From VRUE01 sp035260485 (GTDB lineage: Bacteria; Actinomycetota; Thermoleophilia; Solirubrobacterales; 70-9), in contig DATFVC010000059.1 in assembly GCA_035260485.1 (NCBI GenBank), positions 1 to 40,622 of the forward strand: a stretch of 40,622 bases of DNA. The letters are read 5' to 3'. Position 1 is the stretch's first letter. Every line of letters begins with the position of its first letter. Of the stretch, positions 24,254 to 32,483 are shown piece after piece. The notes beneath the pieces are model-generated. The model saw only the letters and a program-made list of their open reading frames with translations, ran no database searches and had not been told where the DNA came from. The position numbers were made by a program, and so were the translations under genes.

Positions 24254-25365
24254 GGACGGGATCTACCGCCGGTGAGAGCGACGAAGGCCTGCCATGCGGG
24301 CTTCGGCTTGTAGCGCGCGCCTTCGCGGAAGAAGCCGACCGAGTCGCAGAAGGTGCAGGTGCCGCGCAGGTCTTTCCAGGAGAACCAGTCGACCTGTTTC
24401 AGGTTGAGGCGTCGCTGGTTGTCGATCAGGTAGCCGTAGGCGCCGCGCAACTGAAGCACCTGCCCGCCGATGCCCTGCTCGAAGGCGACCTGGTTGAAGT
24501 CGTTCTGGGAGCCCCAGCCCATCTCGGTGATGTAGAGGAGAGGGCGATCGTGGTTCTCGGCGCTCACTTCGTGGAATCCCTCCACCAGTTCTTCCAGAGT
24601 TTCGGCGTCGACCGCGTACGGGTGCAGAGCGACGCCGTCGAAGCGACTCTTGAGGCCCGGAACCGCGTAGAGGCGTTCGAGGAACGTGGCAGCCGGCATG
24701 CCGCGCTTTCCCTTCGCGGTGGGTTCCCCGAAGAGGCCGGCGAGGATGACCTTGGCGCCTGGATTCGCATGTTTGATCGCTTTGCTCGAGATCGTCACCA
24801 GCTTCGCGTAAGCCGACGGCGAGACCGGATAGGTGAAGTAGAAGAAGTTGGCCTCGTTCCAGATCTGCCATTCGCGGATCGGCAGCGGCTTGGCAATCGC
24901 CGGTTCGTAGTTGACACCCACCTGGGCGTGCTGGCTCCAGAATTCGCCCCCTGGCCCGTAGCGCTTCACCGCCGCTTCCAGGAAAGCCGCCCAGGCTGCC
25001 CGCTGCCTGGCGTTCTTGACCGGCAGCGTCGTGCTCTTCTTGGCCAACCAGCTCGGCGTGCTGTTGATCACAGGCAGCACTCGAAGCCCGGCGCGTGCCG
25101 CGACTTCAACGACTTCGTCGAAGTAGCCCCAGTCGTAGCCGCCCTTCGCCGTCGACTGAATCGACGGCCAGATCAGCGTGTAGCGCACGCTTTCGATCCC
25201 ACCCGCCTTCATGTAGCGCGCGTCCTCGGGTGTGAGCGTCGTCTGCGGCGCGACGCCGAAGAATCCGCCTGGCAGGCTTGCCGACGCGCCGTTGGTCGCG
25301 GCCGGAACCTCTACCGCGACGAGGGCGGCAAGAAGAATGACGGCGGTCAGCTTTCGGCTATTCAT
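24250..25365 (-). CDS. Secreted glycoside hydrolase-like (beta/alpha)8 protein, clan GH-A
   Basis: 371 residues with a signal peptide (MNSRKLTAVILLAALVAVEVPAA, cleavage near residue 23-30). The barrel has clan GH-A landmarks: WQIWNEANFFYF with the proposed acid/base Glu171, and LLYITEMGWGS with the proposed nucleophile Glu281; LHPYAVD lies between them. Relatives are GH39/GH5-like proteins common in polysaccharide loci of soil actinobacteria. It may trim or remodel the glycan made by this locus. It is the first gene of a two-gene minus operon with the membrane protein that follows (four-base overlap). The exact GH family and linkage specificity are not determined. Confidence 0.8.
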   Translation of the reverse strand: MNSRKLTAVILLAALVAVEVPAATNGASASLPGGFFGVAPQTTLTPEDARYMKAGGIESVRYTLIWPSIQSTAKGGYDWGYFDEVVEVAARAGLRVLPVINSTPSWLAKKSTTLPVKNARQRAAWAAFLEAAVKRYGPGGEFWSQHAQVGVNYEPAIAKPLPIREWQIWNEANFFYFTYPVSPSAYAKLVTISSKAIKHANPGAKVILAGLFGEPTAKGKRGMPAATFLERLYAVPGLKSRFDGVALHPYAVDAETLEELVEGFHEVSAENHDRPLLYITEMGWGSQNDFNQVAFEQGIGGQVLQLRGAYGYLIDNQRRLNLKQVDWFSWKDLRGTCTFCDSVGFFREGARYKPKPAWQAFVALTGGRSRP

Positions 25366-25386
25366 CGCGTTGGGTATCTCATCCGC

Positions 25387-25854
25387 TCAGTAGCGGCCGC
25401 CCAGCTTACGGTGGTCCCAGGTCGCCACCCGCAGCGGCTTGAAGTGGATCGCCACCCGCTTCGGGGCCTGAGCTTCGAGCGCGGCCTTGGCGTCTCCCTG
25501 CACCGAGTCGATCCCCTCCGCGTAGCGAACGGTCAGCTCTTCAGCGAACCCGATCACCGTCTCGAAGTCGCGGTGTATCTCCGCCTCGGCCTCGATCATC
25601 GCGCCGCGCAGCTCACCGTACTCGTGGCCGGTCTCGACCAGCACGGTCGAGCGCGGGTCGCGCTCGAGGTTGCGCACCTTCTGCGACTTGGCGTAGGTCC
25701 AGATCCAAACCTCGCCCTCACGCGGCACGAACCAGAGCGGCATCGAGTGCGGAAAGCCGCGTGGTCCGTTGGAGGAAACGACGGCGACCCGCTGCGCCTG
25801 CAGCAGCTCCAGCAGCTCCGCCTCGCTCAGCTCGATCTGGTCCCGGCGGCTCAT
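25387..25854 (-). CDS. PNPOx-fold flavin/F420-dependent oxidoreductase family protein
   Basis: 155 residues with a split beta-barrel pattern: LLELLQAQRVAVVSSNGPRGFPHSMPLWFVPREGEVWIWTYAKSQKVRNLERDPRSTVLVE, summarised by VAVVSSNG, PHSMPLWFV and KVRNLERDPR. The KVRNLERDP motif is typical of the pyridoxamine 5'-phosphate oxidase superfamily and of F420-binding members in actinobacteria. The cofactor (FMN, F420 or heme) cannot be decided by eye. It starts at ATG 25854 and its 3' end lies 21 bases upstream of the glycosidase-like gene start on the same strand, so some read-through is possible, although the functions seem unrelated. Confidence 0.82.
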   Translation of the reverse strand: MSRRDQIELSEAELLELLQAQRVAVVSSNGPRGFPHSMPLWFVPREGEVWIWTYAKSQKVRNLERDPRSTVLVETGHEYGELRGAMIEAEAEIHRDFETVIGFAEELTVRYAEGIDSVQGDAKAALEAQAPKRVAIHFKPLRVATWDHRKLGGRY

Positions 25855-25943
25855 CGAGCGGGAAGACTGCCCGATCCGCCTCTCCGGCGCGTTATGGAGT
25901 TGTTCCCGCGGCGGCTGCGAGGCGGCCGCTTAGGCAAACCCGA

Positions 25944-26282
25944 TCAGCAGTGCCAGGGTCCAAGACCGGTGACTTGGACCCGGAACGTGTTGGGATCCAG
26001 CGCCACCCTGATCAATCTGTTGCATTCGTACTTGCCCTGAGCTTCGGTGCTCCGTTCGTCGAAGACGCGGCAGAGAACGACGTGGAGGCTCTGGCGATTG
26101 CAGTTCAAGACGCCGTACCGGATGCAGTTCCCGTCGTGAGCACAGGTGTGCTTGGCGAAGACGAACGACTTTTCCGCCGCAAGTTCAACCGGAAGCTTGA
26201 CAGCGGCCGACGCTGGCAGAGCGAGGGCGGCGACGATGGCACACAGAGCAAAGGTGGCGCCGATCAGACGCTTGACTCTCAT
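25944..26282 (-). CDS. Small secreted six-cysteine protein, unknown function
   Basis: 112 residues from ATG 26282, chosen because AGGAG lies 7-9 bases upstream (GAGGAGAAGCTCAA before the ATG) and because it gives a clean signal peptide: MRVKRLIGATFALCAIVAALALPASA. The mature part has six cysteines (KHTCAHDGNC, LNCNRQ, VLCRVF, YECNRL and the C-terminal GPWHC), enough for three disulfides. The pattern suggests a stable extracytoplasmic protein. I do not recognise the family. An ATG further upstream (26330) would add 16 residues before the signal sequence and seems wrong. Neighbours give no hint of role. Confidence 0.75.
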   Translation of the reverse strand: MRVKRLIGATFALCAIVAALALPASAAVKLPVELAAEKSFVFAKHTCAHDGNCIRYGVLNCNRQSLHVVLCRVFDERSTEAQGKYECNRLIRVALDPNTFRVQVTGLGPWHC

Positions 26283-26351
26283 TTGAGCTTCTCCTCTTTC
26301 AGGGGACGAGACAGCGATCGAGCTTCTCAAGGTCCATACGCGATGTCAAGA

Positions 26352-27332
26352 CTATGCAGTGTTGCCAGGTCCAGAAAGAGCCTGCACAGGACGAAAGGCA
26401 CGCCGGTAGGCGGTCGGGGTCGTCGCGGTCGCGCGGCGGAAGTGCTCGCGCAGAGATGCCGCGGTGCCAAAGCCGGCGTGCCAGGCGATGTCCTCGACCG
26501 ACAGATCGGACGCCTCGAGCAGACGGCGCGCCTCGAGCACGCGCTGGGCGAGCAGCCAGCGCAGCGGCGTGGCGCCGGTCTCCTCACGGAAGCGGCGGGC
26601 GAAGGTGCGCGGGCTGACGGCAGCGTGCCGCGCCATCGCGGCGACGTCGAGCGGCTCAGCCAGGCGCTCTGCCATCCAGCGTCGCGTCTCCTCCAGCGAG
26701 CCAGACTCTCCCAGCGGTGGGCGCTTGATGAACTGGGCCTGGCCGCCCTCGCGATGAGGCGCGGCGACCATGCGGCGGGCAACCCGCTCGCCGGCGGCGG
26801 CGCCGAAGTCCTCGCGGACGACGTGCAGGCTGAGGTCGATGCCGGCGCTGAGGCCGGCCGAGGTCATCACCTCGCCCTCGTCGACGTAGAGCGCCGCCGC
26901 ATCGACCTCGACCCGAGGGAAGAGCTTGGCGAGTTGCTCGGTGTGGGCCCAGTGCGTCGTCGCGCGGCGCCCGTCGAGCAGGCCCGCGTAGCCAAGGGCA
27001 AAGGCGCCGGTGCAGACCGAGAGGATCCGGGCGCCGTTGCCCGCTGCGTGTCGCAGCCCCTCTATGGCCGCCTCAGGCGGGGGGTCCAGGAGCGCGAAGT
27101 AGCCGGGAACGACGATGGTGTCCGCGGACTCAAGCGCATCGAGACCGTGCGGAGGCCTGAGCCCGAACCCGGTCGTCGTGGCGATCTCCTCGCCTCCCGG
27201 CGAGCAGGACGTCACCGCATACAGCGGCGTGCCGTCCGCGGTCGAGGCCGCGAGGAATACCTGGGTCGCCGCGGTCAGGTCGAAGGCGACGAGCCCGTCG
27301 AGGCAGAGGGCGGCTACTCGGTGGGCGCTCAT
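26352..27332 (-). CDS. GlxA-family AraC transcriptional regulator (DJ-1/PfpI domain plus HTH)
   Basis: 326 residues. Residues about 1-195 form a DJ-1/PfpI-like domain: VAALCLDGLVAFDLTAATQVF, TIVVPGY and ILSVCTGAFALGYAGLLDGRRATTHW, with Cys at the nucleophile elbow. Residues about 225-320 carry the paired AraC helix-turn-helix: MARHAAVSPRTFARRFREETGATPLRWLLAQR and DIAWHAGFGTAASLREHFRRATATTPTAYRRAF. The domain order matches GlxA regulators, which sense small metabolites. The gene is divergent from a DJ-1/PfpI enzyme-like gene across 70 bp, so the neighbour is its likely target. The ligand is unknown. Confidence 0.92.
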   Translation of the reverse strand: MSAHRVAALCLDGLVAFDLTAATQVFLAASTADGTPLYAVTSCSPGGEEIATTTGFGLRPPHGLDALESADTIVVPGYFALLDPPPEAAIEGLRHAAGNGARILSVCTGAFALGYAGLLDGRRATTHWAHTEQLAKLFPRVEVDAAALYVDEGEVMTSAGLSAGIDLSLHVVREDFGAAAGERVARRMVAAPHREGGQAQFIKRPPLGESGSLEETRRWMAERLAEPLDVAAMARHAAVSPRTFARRFREETGATPLRWLLAQRVLEARRLLEASDLSVEDIAWHAGFGTAASLREHFRRATATTPTAYRRAFRPVQALSGPGNTA

Positions 27333-27366
27333 GGCAGAAATCTAGCGAACATTGGCAATCCTGCCA
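27332..27366. promoter_or_regulatory. TGGCA half-sites between divergent glxA-like and pfpI-like genes
   Basis: TGGCA occurs at 27332-27336 and 27353-27357, and its inverse TGCCA at 27362-27366. The last two form an inverted repeat with a four-base spacer (TGGCAATCCTGCCA). GC-rich pentamers of this kind are used by several AraC/GlxA-type regulators, so this is a candidate operator for the regulator encoded next to it. The evidence is pattern and position only. Confidence 0.35.
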
Positions 27367-27402
27367 CTCGACGGACGCGCCGCGGGACGACAAGATCGGC
27401 TC

Positions 27403-28041
27403 ATGCAGATTGCCATCCTCCTCTTCGAGAAGCTCGCGGCCCAGGACGCGATCGGCCCCTACGAAGTGATGCGCTGCGTGCCGGGATGGGAGGTCGGCTT
27501 CGTCGGCGCCGAGAAGGGCGAGGTCCGGGCCGAAGGCGGTCTCGGCCTCGCCGTCGATCGGACGCTCGAGCAGTCGGGCGAGCCGGACCTGGTCCTTGTC
27601 CCCGGCGGCAGGGGAAGCGACGACCTGCTCGAGGATGAGACCGTCCTCTCCTGGCTGCGCGACGTCGATGCGCAAACCAAGTGGACCACCTCGGTCTGCA
27701 CCGGTTCCCTGGTCCTCGGCGCCGCCGGCCTGCTCGAGGGCAAGCGGGCGACGTCGAACTGGCTCTTCCTCGACCACCTGCGCAAGTACGGCGCCGACCC
27801 GGTCGGGGGACGCTGGGTCGAGGACGGCAAGACGGTGACCGCCGCAGGCGTCACCGCCGGCATCGACATGGCCCTGCACCTGGTCGGCCGCGAGGCCGGG
27901 CCGGAGGTCGCCCAGGCCGTGCAGCTCGGGATCGAGTACGACCCGGACCCTCCCTTCGACGCCGGCTCCCCCGAGAAGGCCCCCACCGCGATAGTCGAGG
28001 CGGTCACGGCTTTCAGCCGTGCCGGCGGAATAGTCACTTAG
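27403..28041 (+). CDS. DJ-1/PfpI family protein, isonitrile hydratase-like
   Basis: 212 residues from ATG 27403 (MQIAILLFEKLAAQDAIGPYEV), the family-typical start; a longer frame to 27352 has no matching residues. LVLVPGGRG precedes the conserved Glu/Gly region, and TSVCTGSLVLGAAGLLEGKRATSNW holds the nucleophile Cys. TVTAAGVTAGIDMALHLVGR closes the core. These features match isonitrile hydratase and related proteins more than the proteases or chaperones of the superfamily. It stands divergent to a GlxA-type regulator that itself has the same fold, a common pairing. The true substrate is uncertain. Confidence 0.88.
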   Translation: MQIAILLFEKLAAQDAIGPYEVMRCVPGWEVGFVGAEKGEVRAEGGLGLAVDRTLEQSGEPDLVLVPGGRGSDDLLEDETVLSWLRDVDAQTKWTTSVCTGSLVLGAAGLLEGKRATSNWLFLDHLRKYGADPVGGRWVEDGKTVTAAGVTAGIDMALHLVGREAGPEVAQAVQLGIEYDPDPPFDAGSPEKAPTAIVEAVTAFSRAGGIVT

Positions 28042-28079
28042 CCGTCACTGAAAATTTTGATCGAGCGCGCCATCCGCGC

Positions 28080-28208
28080 GGCAGACCTCCTAGGACACGC
28101 GACCCCTTCGATCGCCTGATCGCCGCCCACGCGATCGTCGCCAATGCTCCGCTGATCACGGCCGACAAGACGATCCGCAAGAACCTTCCCCTGGCAACCT
28201 GGGCCTGA
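28080..28208 (+). pseudogene. Remnant of a PIN-domain (VapC-type) toxin, C-terminal end
   Basis: In the frame ending with TGA at 28206-28208 the sequence reads RDPFDRLIAAHAIVANAPLI, then TADKTIRKN and LPLATWA. This is the characteristic end of VapC PIN-domain ribonucleases, with the Asp of RDPFDR and the Asp of TADK matching the metal-binding acidic residues. There is no start codon context, no N-terminal half and no antitoxin gene. Just upstream another frame gives IERAIRAADLL, which may be the preceding helix displaced by a frameshift near 28090. I take it as the broken tail of a toxin-antitoxin locus left between two intact genes. Confidence 0.65.
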
Positions 28209-28224
28209 GAGCGGGCGCCGGCGC

Positions 28225-29949
28225 CTACCTCAGCCTGATCGACCGGGTGACCCGCCCGCCCGGGATGGCGACGAGCAGCTGAGTCCACGGCCGCGCTCGG
28301 TCGCGGGTCAGCAGGCGACCGGTGCTGCCGAGCCCGACGCGGAACGCGTGGGACCTGCCGCCGCTGAGGCGGAAGCCACGCCGAACGATCGTCTTCCTCA
28401 CGAGCCTCGTCTTGACCGTGCGCTTGCCCCTGCGACGCACTACGAAGCTTTGCCTGATCCGAGCCCGTACGAGGATCTGCCCCGGGCACTGGGTGCCTTC
28501 GGGCCACTCGCAGCCAAGCCGTAGGCGGATCGCGTTCCCGGTCGCCTTCGTCCGCAGGAGGGAGAGCGGCAGCGGCACCCCGACCGCTTTGCAGCCGAGC
28601 AGCTTGTCGGAACCCGGACCGATGTCGAGCGCGTAGACGCAGACCTGCTGCCGCCCGCTGCCGACGACCGGAAAGCTCGCATCGAAGCCATGGGCGGTTC
28701 CAGCCCTCGGATACAACGTGGAGAGGTCGGCACGTTCCTGCCCGGCGACCGGTCCGAGTTCATACCCTGACGCCCCGCCTTCGCTGGGCTTGCCACCAAG
28801 GTAGGCGCGGATCGACACCGGCTTTCCGGGCGCGTTCGGATCGAAGGCCCAGCCGACGATCTGCACCTGGCCAGGCGCGGGCGAGCCGGCGGCTTCGAAG
28901 CTGCCCCGCGGGTCTTCGCCCGAGAGTCCGGTCCCCGCCGTCGCCCCTTCGACGTAGTTGTTGTCGATGTTGATCGTCACCCCGCCGTAGGCCTCGTCGT
29001 GGCCGCCGTTGTACTGGTGGATCCGGTGGCCGACCCAGGCGCCGGCCGGAACATAGGGATCCGAGGCGGCGGAGGCACGCCCGTTCCAGTTGGCGAACCA
29101 GAGCTCGTCGGGCTCCAGGTAGGAGCTGCCGAATTTGGCGGCGAGGTCAGCGATGCCGGAGGCGCCGCTGCTGTAGACGCCGGAGACGTAGCCGAGCGCG
29201 TGCAGGCGCGCGGTCCAGGCGGCAAGGAAGGTCAGCGTCGCGTTGGTGGCGCTCGAGGTTCGCGAATAGCTCTCCATGTCGAAGTAGATCGGGCTGCCTT
29301 CGCCGATCCCGGCAAGGCGGGCCTGGTTGACCGCGTCGGTCGCCGCTTCGGTCCCCTGCGAGGCGGCCGTCGCGGTGGAAGTGCTCAGCTTGGCGCAGGA
29401 GCTGCAGCTCGAGGTCGGCGCCTGCAGGCCGACGTAGGTCGGGATCAGGCTCCAGCCGGCGGCGGTCTGTTCTTCGACCCAGCTCGCGGTCAGATTCGGC
29501 TGCGAGCAGCCGCGATTGAGGCCGCCGATGTAGACGCCGATGGCCCGGTAGGGAGAGGAGGCCCAGGCGGACATCGAGCGCCGCGAGGGCGCGGTGCAGG
29601 CGTCGAAGCCGAGGCCGGTGTAGCCGGAGGCTGCCGAGAGATGAGCGGGCGAGACGCGGCTCGCCCGTCCTCTGGCCCGCGCGGCTCGCGCCCGAGCCCC
29701 TGGATCGACAACGATCGCCCGGCGCCGGCCGAGGACGCTTGCGGGACAACGCTGGTGGGCGCCGGGCCGGCCCAAATACACAGCCTTGCGGTCGAGCCGA
29801 ACGCACATCCGCGGCCGCTCAGCGAGTCGATAGACGGGCCAGCCCGCAGGCACGGCAACCGCCTCGCCACCGAAGTGGATCGTCTTCGCGTAGGCGCCGG
29901 CAGGAAAGAGCATGGCCAGAGCCAGCAGGCATGGAGCAACGCGCCGCAT
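28225..29949 (-). CDS. Secreted DUF1906 (Rv2525c-like, GH25-fold) protein
   Basis: 574 residues with a signal peptide (MRRVAPCLLALAMLFPAGAYA). After a basic linker, residues about 130-345 form a DUF1906 domain: YTGLGFDACTAPS, AIGVYIGGLNRGC, LIPTYVGLQAP, PIYFDMESYS with the acidic pair, and GVYSSGASG. This (beta/alpha)8 glycosidase-like fold is related to lysozyme-type GH25 and occurs in secreted actinobacterial proteins such as Rv2525c. The C-terminal part has about 100 residues with a PGQVQIVGWAFDPNAPGKPVSIRAYLGG pattern (cited by VGWAFDPN), then a basic beta-rich tail. It is probably active in or bound to the cell wall. Substrate unknown. Confidence 0.85.
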   Translation of the reverse strand: MRRVAPCLLALAMLFPAGAYAKTIHFGGEAVAVPAGWPVYRLAERPRMCVRLDRKAVYLGRPGAHQRCPASVLGRRRAIVVDPGARARAARARGRASRVSPAHLSAASGYTGLGFDACTAPSRRSMSAWASSPYRAIGVYIGGLNRGCSQPNLTASWVEEQTAAGWSLIPTYVGLQAPTSSCSSCAKLSTSTATAASQGTEAATDAVNQARLAGIGEGSPIYFDMESYSRTSSATNATLTFLAAWTARLHALGYVSGVYSSGASGIADLAAKFGSSYLEPDELWFANWNGRASAASDPYVPAGAWVGHRIHQYNGGHDEAYGGVTINIDNNYVEGATAGTGLSGEDPRGSFEAAGSPAPGQVQIVGWAFDPNAPGKPVSIRAYLGGKPSEGGASGYELGPVAGQERADLSTLYPRAGTAHGFDASFPVVGSGRQQVCVYALDIGPGSDKLLGCKAVGVPLPLSLLRTKATGNAIRLRLGCEWPEGTQCPGQILVRARIRQSFVVRRRGKRTVKTRLVRKTIVRRGFRLSGGRSHAFRVGLGSTGRLLTRDRARPWTQLLVAIPGGRVTRSIRLR

Positions 29950-30012
29950 CTATCCCCCAACCATCCCAGCCACCGAACGTTTCGGCCCGCTCAGGACGAA
30001 GCCGCAACAGAC

Positions 30013-30058
30013 CGTGCCGTCACTTAGGTGCCCATATGGGCACCTAAGTGACGGCACG
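30013..30058. repeat. Perfect 46-bp palindrome
   Basis: Two exact 23-base arms meet without a spacer at 30035/30036; the arms contain CACTTAGGTGCCCAT and ATGGGCACCTAAGTG. It lies 8 bases after the penicillin-acylase-like gene stop and 64 bases upstream of the DUF1906 gene start, both on the minus strand. It could be an intrinsic terminator for the first gene, although no U tract follows, or an attenuator, a protein-binding site or a trace of a mobile element. The symmetry is directly visible; the role is not. Confidence 0.85.
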
Positions 30059-30065
30059 TCCGGAG

Positions 30066-32444
30066 TCAGGCGGGCGGGACGAGGTCCAGCTCGCGCCAGG
30101 GACCGTCGCCGGCCATCGGCTGGGTGCGGCCCTCGAGCCAGTCGGCCTGGAGATCGTCGTAGTGGGGACTTGCCGGATGGCCCGACTGGCCGGTGAACAT
30201 CTGCCAACGAGACCGGTCCGGGTCAGTCGGATCGCCCACCATTCGCCAGCTCGGCGCCCAGACCGCCTTGTAGGGGTCGTTGGGGTCGTAGGCGATCTGG
30301 CTGACGGTCTCCTGGGCGCCGCCCGCGCGCAGGCTGCGGTTGAGCAGCTTGTGCAGCAGGGGATTGGCCTCGCCGAGCGGGTGGGGGAACTCCATCTCGT
30401 GGACGTGGCCCCAACGCCATCCCTCTGGGTCGGGGCCGAAGCGGTCGCTGAGGTCGTCGAGCGCGCCGGCCAGCGCCTCGAGCACGAGCTCGTCCCAGGG
30501 GCGGCCGATCAGCTCCTCGTCGCCCTCCTCCCAGAGCTTCATCAGGTGCGAGTGCCAGCGCCACGGCGAGGTGACGTGTGGCGTAAAGCCGTTGTCGGCG
30601 CGGTCGAGCCAGCGCTCGCAGAGGTCGCGGTCGCCGATCGCCGCACGGGCGACCTCGCGCGCCAGCCGCAGCAGGAAGGCCTGGTAGATCGTGCCGGCAA
30701 TCGTGCCGGGGTCGAGTCGCCCGTCCCAGCTGCGCAGCCGCTCGACCGCGCTCAGCTCGCGCTGGCCTTTCGGCGCCAGTCGTCCCAATCGCCGCGCAGC
30801 CTCCAAGCCCGGGATCGAGAGGTTGTCGGACTGCATCGCCTCGAAGCCCTCGATGTCGTGCTCGTCGCCGGCACGCAGCAGTTCCTCGATCCGCCGCGCG
30901 CGGAAGCCGTCCAGCCAGTCGCTGGTGATGTGGTGCGGGTAGTCGTCGCCGACGATGCGGTTGTTGGCGGTGACGAGAAAGCCGCTCTCGGGATCGATGA
31001 CCTCGGGGAGCTCTCGGTAGGGGACCGCGCCCTCCCACTCGTACTCTCCATTCCAGCCGGGCTTCGGCAGGTCCGGACAGCCGCCCTTGCGCAAGGGCAG
31101 CCGCCCGATCAGCTTGTAGCCGATCGAGCCGTGGCGGTCAGCCCAGATCAGGTTCGAGGCGGGCGAGGTGTGGCCCTTCAGGGTGGCGACGAGCTCGGGC
31201 CCGGAGCGAATCCCGTGCAGCTCGAACATCCCCTTGAAGGCGGTCGGCTGGTCCAGGGTGATCCAGCGCAGGGCGAGCGGCTCGGCTTCGTCGGCCCCCA
31301 GCGCCGCGTTGACGAGCGGACCGTGGTGGGTGACGCGGACGTCCAGCACCTCGGGCGCGTCGCGGCCCTTGACCGCGATCTCCTCACGCACGATCTCGAG
31401 CGGCCGCCACTCGTCCTCGAACAGGTAGGCGTTGCCCTCGACCCGCTCGACGAAGAGGTCCTGGACGTCGGCCATCACGTTGGTGAAGGTCCAGCAGACG
31501 TCGTTGTTCTGGCCCATGTAGACGCCGGGCATGCCCGGCAGCGAGGCGCCGCGGACGAAACGATCGCCGAGGCTGAGGCCGACCTGATACCAGATGCCCG
31601 GCATGCTGGGCGGCAGGTGAGGATCGCCCGCGATCAGCGGCGAGCCGGTCACGCTCAGGGCCCCGCTGACCGCCCAGTTGTTGGAGCCGCTCGCCTCCGC
31701 GGCCATGCCGATCGAGCGGCGCACTGCGTCGATCTGCTCGGCCAGGCCGAGGCCATCGCCCGACCACGGTTCCTGGGTGACAACCGGATTGTCAGCCGGG
31801 TAGCCGGGGTCGAGCTTCGCCGCCAGCTCCGGGCCGAGCTCGCGGGTCATGTCGGCGCGCAGCAGCTCCTTCTCCCAGTTGGTCGAGAGGCCGAAGGCGA
31901 GCAGCTTGCCGAGGCCAAGGATGTCGGCCGGGCGCCAGGGCTCGAAGTCGAGCCGCAGCAGCTGCATCTCGAACGGCAGCGCCTTGGCGCTCGCGGCGGC
32001 CGTATTGACGCCCTCGCAGAAGCGCTCGAGCAGAGACCGCAACTCGGGATCGATCGTCGCCGCCTCGCGCTCCGCGGTGCGCCGCATGCCCAGAGTGCGC
32101 ATCAAGCGGTCGACCGGCAACCCCTCCTCCCCGGCGAACTCGGAGACCCGGCCGGAAAGGGCGCGACGGTAGAAGTCCATCTGCCAGAGCCGGTCCTGGC
32201 CGTGGCAAAAGCCCTCGGCAAACCAGAGGTCAGCGGCGTTGCCGGCCTCGATATGCGGCACCCCCCAGCGGTCACGCCGCACCCGCACCGGCCCTTCCAG
32301 CCCGACCAGCTCGATCGTGCCCTTCTGCTTCGGCAGCGGCCTCCGCGCCAGCCAGTGCCAGGCGGCGGCGGTCGCGGCTGCAGCCAAGCCGGTGCCCGCG
32401 GCCCCCGCCACAAGTCCCGCCCGCACCGCTCGCCCACCATTCAT
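30066..32444 (-). CDS. Penicillin acylase family Ntn hydrolase
   Basis: 792 residues with an N-terminal hydrophobic segment (residues about 10-32), perhaps a signal or anchor. The A-chain part shows GPVRVRRDRWGVPHIEAGNAADLWFAEGFCHGQDRLWQMDFYRR, the family hallmark near residue 50-93. Autocatalytic cleavage would expose Ser254 in EASGSNNWAVSG, the new N-terminal nucleophile of the B chain (S-N-N-W). LIAGDPHLPPSMPGIWYQVGL and MPGVYMGQNNDVCWTFTNVMAD follow as expected. Family members hydrolyse penicillins, acyl-homoserine lactones or other N-acyl amides. Which of these applies is not visible. Its length fits the family. Its 5' end lies 39 bases downstream of the MBL-fold gene end on the same strand. 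Confidence 0.93.
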   Translation of the reverse strand: MNGGRAVRAGLVAGAAGTGLAAAATAAAWHWLARRPLPKQKGTIELVGLEGPVRVRRDRWGVPHIEAGNAADLWFAEGFCHGQDRLWQMDFYRRALSGRVSEFAGEEGLPVDRLMRTLGMRRTAEREAATIDPELRSLLERFCEGVNTAAASAKALPFEMQLLRLDFEPWRPADILGLGKLLAFGLSTNWEKELLRADMTRELGPELAAKLDPGYPADNPVVTQEPWSGDGLGLAEQIDAVRRSIGMAAEASGSNNWAVSGALSVTGSPLIAGDPHLPPSMPGIWYQVGLSLGDRFVRGASLPGMPGVYMGQNNDVCWTFTNVMADVQDLFVERVEGNAYLFEDEWRPLEIVREEIAVKGRDAPEVLDVRVTHHGPLVNAALGADEAEPLALRWITLDQPTAFKGMFELHGIRSGPELVATLKGHTSPASNLIWADRHGSIGYKLIGRLPLRKGGCPDLPKPGWNGEYEWEGAVPYRELPEVIDPESGFLVTANNRIVGDDYPHHITSDWLDGFRARRIEELLRAGDEHDIEGFEAMQSDNLSIPGLEAARRLGRLAPKGQRELSAVERLRSWDGRLDPGTIAGTIYQAFLLRLAREVARAAIGDRDLCERWLDRADNGFTPHVTSPWRWHSHLMKLWEEGDEELIGRPWDELVLEALAGALDDLSDRFGPDPEGWRWGHVHEMEFPHPLGEANPLLHKLLNRSLRAGGAQETVSQIAYDPNDPYKAVWAPSWRMVGDPTDPDRSRWQMFTGQSGHPASPHYDDLQADWLEGRTQPMAGDGPWRELDLVPPA

Positions 32445-32483
32445 CCAACCACATTACTGGCTGGCTAGCCAGGACCGCGTCGA

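Noticed and set aside
20184..24313. Long plus-strand frames opposite the GT-C membrane proteins
   Set aside because: The Glu/Arg/Gln/Asp-rich translations are the typical antisense image of hydrophobic membrane segments; the minus-strand products have proper helices.
30048..32468. Open frame of 806 codons on the plus strand
   Set aside because: It lies opposite the penicillin-acylase-family gene, which has strong family motifs. The plus-strand translation has no recognisable fold pattern, and its start falls inside the palindrome.
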